In this document: in pieces, positions 16,540 to 23,160 of the stretch
Layout of the letters: every line of letters begins with the position of its first letter
Numbering within the stretch: the stretch's first letter is position 1
Origin: JAFDVN01 sp035758545
GTDB taxonomy: Bacteria; Acidobacteriota; Holophagae; Holophagales; Holophagaceae
Length of the DNA: 29,234 bases
NCBI GenBank assembly: GCA_035758545.1
Contig: DASTWQ010000042.1
Span: forward strand, 1 to 29,234
Direction of reading: 5' to 3'
Notes under the pieces: generated by a model
What the model was told of the DNA's origin: nothing
The model's input: only the letters and a program-made list of their open reading frames with translations
The model's database searches: none
Made by a program: the position numbers and the translations under genes

Positions 16540-18891
16540 ATGGATGGCACAACACGAGGCTTCCCCCTGAGTTCCCCGCAGCCCGAGAGCATCGGCCACT
16601 ACCGAATCCTGCGTCCCTTGGGCACGGGCGGCATGGGGCAGGTCTTCCTCGCGGAGGACACCAAGCTCGGCCGCCAGGTGGCCATCAAGCTCCTGCCCGC
16701 AGCGGACTCGGACCAGCCCATGTCCCGCAAGCGGCTTCTCAAGGAGGCCCAGGCGGCGGCGAAACTGGACCACCCCAACGTGTGCGCGATCCACGAGGTG
16801 GGCGAGGGCCAGTCCGGCGCCTACATCGTCATGCAGTTCGTCGAGGGCGAGACCCTGGGCGACCTGCTGCAGCACCGCAGGCCCACCCTCGAGGAGGTGG
16901 CCCTCTGGGGCTCCCAGGTGGCGGATGCCCTCGACGAGGCCCACCGCCAGGGCATCGTCCACCGCGACATCAAGCCCCAGAACATCATGGTCACCACCAA
17001 GGGACAGGCGAAGGTCCTCGACTTCGGCCTGGCCAAGGACGTGAAGGCCGTGCCGGTGACGGTCCTGAGCAGCACCCTCCTGACCAGCCCCGGCATGGTG
17101 GTGGGCACCGTGCCCTACATGAGCCCCGAGCAGGTGAAGGGTGAAGAGCTGGACGGCCGCTCGGACCTGTTCTCCCTCGGTGCCGTGCTCTATGAAGCCG
17201 CCACCGGCCGGCGCCCCTTCCAGGCCAAGAGCGGCGCCGAGCTGATGAGCGCCATCCTCGTCTCCGAGCCCGCCATGCTGCTGGACGGGTCCTCGGACCT
17301 CCATCCGGAGATGAGGCGCATCCTGAAGCGCTGCCTCGCCAAGGATCCCGCCGAGCGCTACCCCATCGCCCGGGCCCTGCGGGACGATCTGCACCGCTTG
17401 CATCTCGCGCTGTCCAGCGGCCAGCATCTCCCCGCGGAAGCGCGGCCCCCGAGGAAGCTCCCCTGGCGCACCCTGGCCGCCGGGACCCTGGTGGCGGCGC
17501 TCCTGGGCGGCGGGTTCATGGGCTTCCGCGCGTGGCGCGCCGCCTCGCCGCCGGAGGAGACCCTCGCCGTCCTCCCCTTCGCCAACGCCGGGAAGGATCC
17601 CCAGGTGGACTACCTGGCCGACGGCCTGGCCGAGGGCCTCATCGACCAGCTCTCCAAGGTCCACGGGCTGAAGGTGATCGCCTGGACCTCCGCCTCCAGG
17701 TTCAAGGGCCCGAACCCCGACCTCAAGCAGCTGGCGAAGGACCTCGGCGTGAAGGCGGTCCTGGTGGGCAGGATCCTCCAGCGCCCGGACGGCCTGGCGG
17801 TGAGCGTGGAGCTCGCCGACGCCGAGGACGGCAGCCATCTCTGGGGCGACCAGTTCACGCGGCCCGTGCAGGACCTGATGGACCTCCAGGACGGCATCGC
17901 CAAGGGCGTCACCCAGAACCTGGTCCCCGGGGCCGCGGCTGCGCTGCCCGACAGCGCGCCGGCCTCCCCGGCCTACGACCTCTACCTGAAGGGCCGGTTC
18001 CTCGCGGATCAGCAGACGCCGGACAGCTTCAAGCGGGCCCTCGACATGTTCGACCAGGCCCTCAAGGCCAATCCCCGCTTCGCGCCCGCCCACGCGGGCA
18101 AGGCCCTGGCCTACTGGAATGCCTCCTCGCTCTTCATGCCCTCCTCCGAGGCCATGCCCAAGGCGAAGGCCGAGGCCCTCGCCGCCCTGGACCTGGACCC
18201 CCAGCTCCCGGAGGCCCGCGCCGCCCTCGGCCAGGCCCTCTTCTCCTATGACCGGGACTACCAGGGCGCCGAGGCCCAGTTCAAGCAGGCCCTGGCCCTG
18301 AATCCCGGTTCGGCCCTCACGCGGGAGTATTACGGCTACTTCCTGATGGTCATGGGACGGGAGGAGGAGGCCCGGGTCCAGCTGGACCAGGCCCTCAAGG
18401 TGGATCCGCTCTCCTCCACCACCTGGGTGTTCAAGGGCGGCACCTACTTCTACGACCGGGACTGGATGCGGGCGGAGGCCAACCTGGACAAGGCCCTCTC
18501 CATCGACCCCGGCCATCCCGTCGCCGAGCTGCTCCTGGGCTGGTCCTCGGACCTCAAGGGCGACCCCGCCCAGGGCGATCCCCACATGGACAACGCCCTC
18601 AAGGCCGGCAGCCCCTGGGTCACCGCCTACCAGGGCTACCGCATGGCGAAGCGGGGCCGCGCCGCAGAGGCCCAGGCCTGCCTCCTCCAGCTCCAGGGCC
18701 CGGGCATGGCCTACTTCCGCGCCATGGTCCTGCAGGGCCTCGGGCGCCGCGAGGACGCCCTGGTGGAGCTGGCCCACGCGGTGGAGGACCGGGAGGAGGC
18801 GGTCACCACCCTGAAGGTGGATCCCACCTGGGATGACCTGCGGAAGGACGAGGCCTTCCAGCGCCTGCTGGCCAAGACCGGACTGTTCTGA
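16540..18891 (+). CDS. receptor-type Ser/Thr protein kinase with TolB-like and TPR ectodomain
   Basis: A 783-residue Hanks-type kinase. The kinase domain (about residues 20-285) has the glycine loop LGTGGMGQVF, VAIK (Lys50), HRDIKPQN (141-148), DFGLAKD (161-167) and MSPEQVKG. A transmembrane helix lies near 308-330 (TLAAGTLVAALLGGGFMGF). It is followed by a domain like those fused to acidobacterial kinases (ETLAVLPFANAG ... YLADGLAEGLIDQLSKV ... VGRILQRPDGLAVSVELADAEDGSHLWGDQF), similar to TolB N-terminal/FlgO folds. Several TPR units fill roughly 485-760. ATG 16540 is preferred over an in-frame TTG at 16513, as a GGGG-rich site precedes it. It starts 36 bases after the histidine kinase gene and may be co-transcribed. 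It converges with the RiPP operon. Substrates are unknown. Confidence 0.92.
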   Translation: MDGTTRGFPLSSPQPESIGHYRILRPLGTGGMGQVFLAEDTKLGRQVAIKLLPAADSDQPMSRKRLLKEAQAAAKLDHPNVCAIHEVGEGQSGAYIVMQFVEGETLGDLLQHRRPTLEEVALWGSQVADALDEAHRQGIVHRDIKPQNIMVTTKGQAKVLDFGLAKDVKAVPVTVLSSTLLTSPGMVVGTVPYMSPEQVKGEELDGRSDLFSLGAVLYEAATGRRPFQAKSGAELMSAILVSEPAMLLDGSSDLHPEMRRILKRCLAKDPAERYPIARALRDDLHRLHLALSSGQHLPAEARPPRKLPWRTLAAGTLVAALLGGGFMGFRAWRAASPPEETLAVLPFANAGKDPQVDYLADGLAEGLIDQLSKVHGLKVIAWTSASRFKGPNPDLKQLAKDLGVKAVLVGRILQRPDGLAVSVELADAEDGSHLWGDQFTRPVQDLMDLQDGIAKGVTQNLVPGAAAALPDSAPASPAYDLYLKGRFLADQQTPDSFKRALDMFDQALKANPRFAPAHAGKALAYWNASSLFMPSSEAMPKAKAEALAALDLDPQLPEARAALGQALFSYDRDYQGAEAQFKQALALNPGSALTREYYGYFLMVMGREEEARVQLDQALKVDPLSSTTWVFKGGTYFYDRDWMRAEANLDKALSIDPGHPVAELLLGWSSDLKGDPAQGDPHMDNALKAGSPWVTAYQGYRMAKRGRAAEAQACLLQLQGPGMAYFRAMVLQGLGRREDALVELAHAVEDREEAVTTLKVDPTWDDLRKDEAFQRLLAKTGLF

Positions 18892-18917
18892 GCCTCTGGA
18901 TCAACCCGGATACAGGA

Positions 18918-18937
18918 CGGCCCCCTCGCGGGGGCCG
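18918..18937. terminator. Hairpin between convergent kinase and RiPP genes
   Basis: An 8-bp G+C stem (CGGCCCCC / GGGGGCCG) with a TCGC loop sits in the 67-base gap between the two convergent stop codons. No T-run follows on either strand, so bidirectional termination is plausible but not canonical. Confidence 0.45.
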
Positions 18938-18958
18938 CCAGCGAAGGGACCGGGCGCC

Positions 18959-19156
18959 TCAGAAGATGCAGTAGGACTGGCCCGGGGCACCGTGCTGCTG
19001 CAGGAAGTCGTCGCCGAGCTTCTCCTTGATGGAGATGAGGTGGTCCACCTCGGCGGAGGAGAGGCTCTCCAGGGCCTTCATCTGGGCGTCGGAGGGCTGG
19101 GTGGCGGCACTGGGATTGATGATGCCCGCCTGGACCAGGCGGTCGTAGTTGCTCAT
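18959..19156 (-). CDS. putative RiPP precursor peptide
   Basis: A 65-residue acidic peptide. GAGGAG lies at ideal spacing before the ATG at 19156. The first 50 or so residues look like a leader: MSNYDRLVQAGIINPSAAT, then a predicted helix SLSSAEVDHLISIKEKLGDDF. The C-terminal tail GAPGQSYCIF has a Gly/Pro break, one cysteine and a terminal aromatic, as expected of a short core. Its opening and the EVDHLISIKEKLG helix resemble a leader family I recall being annotated as 'aroma-sacti cluster domain'; an HMM search would be needed to confirm. It is the last gene of a three-gene minus-strand set, 52 bases after the HDO gene, downstream of a RiPP-maturation radical SAM gene. Small size, strong RBS and context support the precursor call; the modification and product are unknown. 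Confidence 0.75.
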   Translation of the reverse strand: MSNYDRLVQAGIINPSAATQPSDAQMKALESLSSAEVDHLISIKEKLGDDFLQQHGAPGQSYCIF

Positions 19157-19208
19157 GGCTCGCTCCTCGGAAGGGTTCGGACCAGCGTGGCAGCTGCGCG
19201 GCGGCCGC

Positions 19209-19886
19209 TCAACCCTCCACGAGGGCCTTCAGCAGCTCGTCCGTGAGCTGGAGGGCGTGGAGGGCGCAGAGGGACATCGGGGCCTCCAGGGCCGGATCGG
19301 CGGCCGCCACCGCGTCCAGGGCCGCGAAGATCTCCGCGCTGTGGCGGGGATCGATGCGGGCGTGGTCCAGGTAGAAGCCGAAGGCCGACCGCGGGAGGCC
19401 GTGGCGATCCGCTACCTGCTCCAGGAAGGGCACGGTCATGGGGTCCCCCTCGAACACCGCCAGGAAGCCCAGGATCGCGGCCGGATGGGCCTCGAAGGTC
19501 CAGGTGTAGCCGCAGCCCAGCAGCGCGGCGGCGCGGAAGGTGAGGGGCCGGCGCGCCTCCTCGGCCCGGTCGAAGCCCAGGGCCGCCAGATCGTCCAGCA
19601 CCCACTCGCAGTGGCCTCGCTCCTCCTCCACGTGCCGGTCCAGGTAGGCCGCCAGGAGCTGGGAGGCCCGGTCCCCCCGGCGCCGCGCCTCGTCCCGGGT
19701 CGCCTCCATGAGGGGGATGCCCCCCCGGCTGAGGACGTAGAGCTCCCGCAGCAGGACGGGATACCGCGCGGGGAAGTCGGGGGAGGCCCAGAAGCCCGCC
19801 AGGCGGCGGCGCAGGGGCGTGCCCGCGAGGCTCAGCTTCCCCCGCAGGGTCTCTGAGGGAGAGGCCTGGGTCGAGGCGGCGTCCAT
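19209..19886 (-). CDS. haem-oxygenase-like diiron (HDO) protein, putative RiPP tailoring oxidase
   Basis: A 225-residue all-helical protein of the TenA/haem-oxygenase-like 'iron-containing redox enzyme' type. Candidate metal ligands are in place: HVEEERGH with Glu89 and His92, Glu146 (VFEGDP), and HARIDPRH with His175, Asp179 and His182, an HxxxDxxH helix as in known HDO oxidases such as CADD and UndA. His85 lies seven residues before His92, where some HDOs have a ligand glutamate. Such enzymes use iron and O2 for N-oxygenation, C-C cleavage or desaturation of various substrates. Here it sits between the radical SAM gene (74 bases upstream) and the precursor gene (52 bases downstream), so the peptide, or an amino acid on it, is the inferred substrate. 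ATG 19886 follows GGAG. Confidence 0.8.
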   Translation of the reverse strand: MDAASTQASPSETLRGKLSLAGTPLRRRLAGFWASPDFPARYPVLLRELYVLSRGGIPLMEATRDEARRRGDRASQLLAAYLDRHVEEERGHCEWVLDDLAALGFDRAEEARRPLTFRAAALLGCGYTWTFEAHPAAILGFLAVFEGDPMTVPFLEQVADRHGLPRSAFGFYLDHARIDPRHSAEIFAALDAVAAADPALEAPMSLCALHALQLTDELLKALVEG

Positions 19887-19960
19887 GCGGGGCTCCGGAA
19901 TGAATGATTCCCTCCAGGATGGCGGCGGCCCCAGGCCAGGGTCAACGAAGGCCCCGGACC

Positions 19961-21811
19961 TCAGGCCACGCCGGCCCCGGAGGAGGCCTCGGGCTCGATC
20001 CGCAGGGGCAGCCCCAGGCAGAGCCCGCCGTCCTCGATCAGGAGATGCCGGGCCACCAGGGATGCGATCGCGGACTCCGCGCCGGGAATCTCGCGCACCA
20101 GCCGGTCCCGGGACACCACGCCCCCGCAGGCCCGGAGGACCTCCGCCTCGGCGCCCTCCAACAGCACCATCGGCGCCGGGGCGATGCCGCGATGGTCCGA
20201 GACCAGGATGAAGGCCCCCTTGTCGATCATCGTGAGGGCCGCGGAGCCGTGCCGCCAGCGCCAGTCGTTGACGGCCTCCTCCAGCGGCCCGGCGTAGGTC
20301 GCGGAGTCGCCGCCGTCCGCGCGGCGGTAGGTGAAGTAGTAGGCCATGCGCGCCGCCTCGGTCTCCTCCAGCCCGAACACCCAGCGGTAGGCGGGGTAGG
20401 GCCGGACCTCCGTGAAGCCCCGGGCCTCCGCCTGCTCGAAGTTGGGCGAGAAGCGGTCCAGGCGGATGCGCCCGCAGGCCAGGGGCGGGCGGAGGTGGTG
20501 CAGCAGCGGGATCCAGCCGGCCATCTTCGTGTAGTCCGCCGGATCCTCCCCCGGGAAGCCGTGGAGCAGGTTCCAGACGGCGGTGAGGCCCAGCTCCCGG
20601 CACCACTTCAGGAACTGCAGGTTCTGGAGGCCCCGCACGCCCTTGTCCATGCGCTGGAGCACGCCGTCCGCGAGGCTCTCGATGCCCGGCTGAAGGGTGA
20701 GCACGCCAGCGGCCTTGAGGAGCTTCAGCTGGTCCCGGGTGAGGTTGGCCTTCACTTCGTAGAAGAGCGGCGTGTCGTTGCCCTCTTCCGCCAGGGCCGG
20801 CAGGAAGGTCTTGAAGTAGCCCATGTCCAGGATGTTGTCCGCCACCAGCACGAAGCTGCCGGGGTGCCGCTCCCGCAGCAGCCGGAACTCCGCCAGGGCG
20901 CGATCCGGGCTCTTGCTCCGGTAGGCCAGCTCCTCGCCGTTGAGGCCGCAGAAGGTGCAGTGATGCTTGGCCCCCCACCAGCAGCCCCGGGAGGTCTCGA
21001 AGAGGATCGCCGTGCCCTCTGGCAGCGCCAGGCCCGAGGCCTCCAGGTCCCGGAAGTAGTCGCCGAAGTCCGGCACCGGCAGGTCATCCATCGCCGGCGC
21101 GGGCGCGGGCTCCAGGGGCGGCCCCTCCAGCCAAGTGCGGATCCGCGCCGCGGGATCCGCCGGCAGCTTCCCGTCCCGCAGGAAGGCCTCCATGGCCGCG
21201 GGGAAGCGGTGGTCGCACTCGCCGGAATAGACGGCGTCGAGAAAGGGCCACTGGTCGAAGAGCGCCTCACCCATGGGGCCCTCGCAGTTGGCGCCGCCGA
21301 AGACCACCAGGGTCCCCGGGCTCCGGGCCTTGATGCGCCGGGCGGCGGCGAGGCTCGCGGCGGACTGCTCGAAGACCGTGGAGAAGCCCACCACCTTCGG
21401 GGCGAGGGCCAGGATCTCCTCCACCCAGGCCTCCAGGTGCGCCTCCGCGCCGGCCCGCAGCCGCGGGGCCTCCGCATGGAAGCGGTGGGCTTCGGAGAGG
21501 ATCCCCGCGTAGCGCTTGCGGTGGGCCGGGTGGCCGCCCCGGGTGACCTGGGCCTCGTAGGCCTCCGGATCCACGCCGGTGCCGAGGGCGGCGGAGAAGA
21601 TCCACTCTCCCACCAGGTCCGCGGGGTAGGGGTTCTCGGCGCCGAGGCCCTGGTAGAGATCTCCGCCGACCGCGGCGGCATAGTCCACGGTGAAGTAGCG
21701 GACCCGGGCGTCGATGCCCCGGGCCTTGAGCCCGCTGGCGAGGAGGCTGAGGCCGAGGGACGGCAGCCGCGCCGAACCGAAGGGCATGGAGACGAGGAGG
21801 ATGTCGGGCAT
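19961..21811 (-). CDS. cobalamin-binding radical SAM RiPP-maturation protein
   Basis: A 616-residue class B radical SAM protein. The N-terminal part (1-250) is a B12-binding-like Rossmann domain (ILLVSMPFGSARLPSLGLSLLASGLKARG; VVGFSTVFEQSAASLAAARRIK; VVFGGANCEGPMG). The radical SAM core has CWWGAKHHCTFC: Cys277, Cys285, Cys288, spacing CX7CX2C, followed by GLNGEELAYRSKS. This W-W-G-x-K-H-H-C-x-F-C-G-L-N-G form is the hallmark I know for the family annotated 'RiPP maturation radical SAM protein 1' (C-methyltransferase type). The C-terminal 90 residues (VLLEGAEAEVLRACGG ... LLIEDGGLCLGLPL) look like a winged-helix module that may bind the leader. There is no Shine-Dalgarno; a TACAAT box eight bases before the ATG suggests a leaderless mRNA. 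First gene of the RiPP operon. Confidence 0.9.
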   Translation of the reverse strand: MPDILLVSMPFGSARLPSLGLSLLASGLKARGIDARVRYFTVDYAAAVGGDLYQGLGAENPYPADLVGEWIFSAALGTGVDPEAYEAQVTRGGHPAHRKRYAGILSEAHRFHAEAPRLRAGAEAHLEAWVEEILALAPKVVGFSTVFEQSAASLAAARRIKARSPGTLVVFGGANCEGPMGEALFDQWPFLDAVYSGECDHRFPAAMEAFLRDGKLPADPAARIRTWLEGPPLEPAPAPAMDDLPVPDFGDYFRDLEASGLALPEGTAILFETSRGCWWGAKHHCTFCGLNGEELAYRSKSPDRALAEFRLLRERHPGSFVLVADNILDMGYFKTFLPALAEEGNDTPLFYEVKANLTRDQLKLLKAAGVLTLQPGIESLADGVLQRMDKGVRGLQNLQFLKWCRELGLTAVWNLLHGFPGEDPADYTKMAGWIPLLHHLRPPLACGRIRLDRFSPNFEQAEARGFTEVRPYPAYRWVFGLEETEAARMAYYFTYRRADGGDSATYAGPLEEAVNDWRWRHGSAALTMIDKGAFILVSDHRGIAPAPMVLLEGAEAEVLRACGGVVSRDRLVREIPGAESAIASLVARHLLIEDGGLCLGLPLRIEPEASSGAGVA

Positions 21812-21819
21812 GTGAGGGG

Positions 21820-21825
21820 ATTGTA
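21820..21825 (-). promoter_or_regulatory. -10-like box TACAAT for a leaderless RiPP operon transcript
   Basis: On the minus strand TACAAT ends eight bases before the ATG at 21811, so transcription should start at or next to the ATG. No Shine-Dalgarno is present in the gap (CCCCTCAC), which agrees. A convincing -35 element at 16-18 bp spacing was not found. The region is only 66 bp and is shared with the divergent MoxR gene. Confidence 0.4.
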
Positions 21826-21877
21826 GCCATGGGGCTCCCGCTCCCGGCACAATCAGGGGACTTCTCCCGGATGGCCC

Positions 21878-22831
21878 ATGCCCGCGACCGCGAACCGCCC
21901 CCTGGACGCCCTGCTGACGGAAGTGCGCAAGGTCATCGTGGGCCAGCCCGCCGTGCTGGACCGCCTGCTGGTGGCCCTCCTCTGCCGCGGCCACGTCCTG
22001 CTGGAGGGCCTGCCGGGCCTGGCCAAGACCCGCACCATCCGCACCCTGGCGGACGCCAGCCACCTGGCCTTCCGGCGCATCCAGTTCACGCCCGACCTCC
22101 TGCCCAGCGACGTGGTGGGCACGCTGATCTTCGACCCGAAGGCCCTCACCTTCACGCCCAAGAAGGGGCCCATCTTCGCCAACCTCGTCCTCGCGGACGA
22201 GATCAACCGCGCGCCGTCCAAGGTCCAGAGCGCCCTGCTGGAGGCCATGGAGGAGCGGCAGGTGACCCTGGGCGACGAGAGCTTCAAGCTGCCGGACCCC
22301 TTCCTTGTCCTGGCCACCCAGAACCCCCTGGAGCAGGAGGGCACCTTCCCCCTGCCGGAGGCCCAGATGGACCGCTTCCTCTTCAAGCTGCGGGTGGACT
22401 ACCCCGGCCAGCAGGAGGAGATCGAGGTCCTGCGCCGGGCTGACGGCGCCGCGGAGACCGTCCGTCCGGTGATGGACGGCGACAGCCTCCGCGCCGCCTC
22501 CGCCGAGGCCGCCAAGGTGCGTCTGGATGACGCGGTGCGGGGCTACATCGTCCGGCTCGTGCAGGGCACCCGCCCCGGCCTCGGCAAGCCCTGGAAGGGC
22601 CGGGAGCTGCTCCGATGCGGCGCGAGCCCCCGGGCCAGCCTCTCCCTCCAGGCGGCCGCCAAGGCCCAGGCCTACCTCCAGGGCCGGGACCACGCCCTGC
22701 CCCAGGACGTGGCGGACCTGGCGCCGGACGTGCTGCGCCACCGCCTCCTCCTCACCTACGAGGCCGAGGCCGACGGCGTGAAGACCGACGAGGTCATCGC
22801 CAAGCTGCTGGAGGCCACGGCGCGGCCCTGA
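21878..22831 (+). CDS. MoxR-family AAA+ ATPase
   Basis: A 317-residue MoxR ATPase, the normal length. It shows IVGQPAVLDRLLVALLCRGHVLLEGLPGLAKT (Walker A, about residues 44-51), IQFTPDLLPSDVVGT, the Walker B LVLADEINRAPSKVQSALLEAMEERQVTLG, sensor 1 LATQNPLEQEGTFPLPEAQMDRF, and a C-terminal lid helix bundle. MoxR proteins act as chaperone-like ATPases, usually encoded with DUF58 and von Willebrand factor A proteins that help insert cofactors or assemble complexes. None of those follow here; the next gene is an ABC permease 329 bases away. It is divergent from the RiPP operon with only 66 bases between. Whether it serves the RiPP locus is open. Confidence 0.93.
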   Translation: MPATANRPLDALLTEVRKVIVGQPAVLDRLLVALLCRGHVLLEGLPGLAKTRTIRTLADASHLAFRRIQFTPDLLPSDVVGTLIFDPKALTFTPKKGPIFANLVLADEINRAPSKVQSALLEAMEERQVTLGDESFKLPDPFLVLATQNPLEQEGTFPLPEAQMDRFLFKLRVDYPGQQEEIEVLRRADGAAETVRPVMDGDSLRAASAEAAKVRLDDAVRGYIVRLVQGTRPGLGKPWKGRELLRCGASPRASLSLQAAAKAQAYLQGRDHALPQDVADLAPDVLRHRLLLTYEAEADGVKTDEVIAKLLEATARP

Positions 22832-22957
22832 CCAAGGCTTTCGGCACTCGGCTTTGGGCTTTCGCAGGGCCCGGTGCGCCGGGGGTGGAACGGGGCCCCT
22901 GGTCTCCCCGACCTGATGGGTCGGCGCATGCGAAAGCCGAGAGCCGAGAGCCAAAAG
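22832..22957. repeat. Inverted repeat with 7-bp-period arms after moxR
   Basis: The left arm (22836-22866) reads GGCTTTC, GGCACTC, GGCTTTG, GGCTTTC, GCA on plus. The right arm (22929-22952, minus strand) reads GGCTCTC, GGCTCTC, GGCTTTC, GCA. Both run inward and end in GGCTTTCGCA. A 62-base G+C-rich centre contains smaller dyads (CCGACC / GGTCGG). The element begins directly after the MoxR stop codon. It encodes nothing I can identify. Confidence 0.75.
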
Positions 22958-22959
22958 TC

Positions 22960-22986
22960 CCGTTGACCCGCTTCCCGGGTCAACGG
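22960..22986 (+). terminator. Strong hairpin between moxR and the ABC transporter
   Basis: An 11-bp perfect stem (CCGTTGACCCG / CGGGTCAACGG) with a CTTCC loop. It lacks a T-run. It may end moxR transcripts or form part of a leader RNA for the downstream transporter. Confidence 0.45.
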
Positions 22987-23025
22987 CACACTGGCCGATG
23001 GCCTGCGGCCGGAGAGGAGGTATCG

Positions 23026-23079
23026 ATGAGTAGCCAGCGCGCGACCCTCGACGAGCCTCCTTCGACCGCGGCCGCGTAA
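23026..23079 (+). CDS. 17-codon ORF with near-perfect Shine-Dalgarno, possible leader peptide
   Basis: ATG 23026 is preceded by AGGAGGT (23015-23021) at close to ideal spacing, the strongest ribosome-binding site noticed in the window. The encoded peptide is MSSQRATLDEPPSTAAA. The same AGGAGG can pair with CCTCCT inside the ORF, so initiation might be switchable. The permease ATG lies 81 bases after its stop and has only a weak Shine-Dalgarno. A regulatory upstream ORF is the best guess; a chance ORF cannot be excluded. Confidence 0.35.
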   Translation: MSSQRATLDEPPSTAAA

Positions 23080-23160
23080 GGCGGCCTCCCCGGAAACCGT
23101 CTCCCCGTCCCCACCCGGACGAGGCCATGCTGGTGCCTGCAGCGCACCCACGGACGGCCC

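Larger units (their letters stand above)
22832..23160. other. 329-base intergenic leader before the ABC transporter
   Basis: This is the only gap over 300 bases. In order it holds the 7-bp-period inverted repeat, an 11-bp hairpin, a strong Shine-Dalgarno followed by a 17-codon ORF, and about 80 bases with no clear Shine-Dalgarno before the permease ATG. I see no good sigma-70 promoter and no riboswitch that I can name. Confidence 0.6.

Noticed and set aside
16513..16540. TTG at 16513 as an alternative start of the Ser/Thr kinase.
   Set aside because: An ATG at 16540 with a purine-rich site upstream retains the whole kinase domain, and the extra nine residues look like untranslated leader.
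13972..18777. A 1601-codon open frame on the minus strand opposite the regulator, histidine kinase and Ser/Thr kinase genes.
   Set aside because: The opposite-strand genes have complete catalytic motifs, while this frame shows low-complexity composition and no domain. It is a by-product of high GC.
18918..22986. Hairpins at 18918-18937 and 22960-22986 as canonical intrinsic terminators.
   Set aside because: Neither is followed by a T-run on either strand, so they are listed only with moderate confidence as structures that may end transcripts.
23015..23079. GAGTAGC next to a purine-rich stretch suggested a yybP-ykoY-like manganese riboswitch.
   Set aside because: The rest of the conserved core and the closing helix could not be placed, and the downstream ABC genes are not typical targets that I know of.
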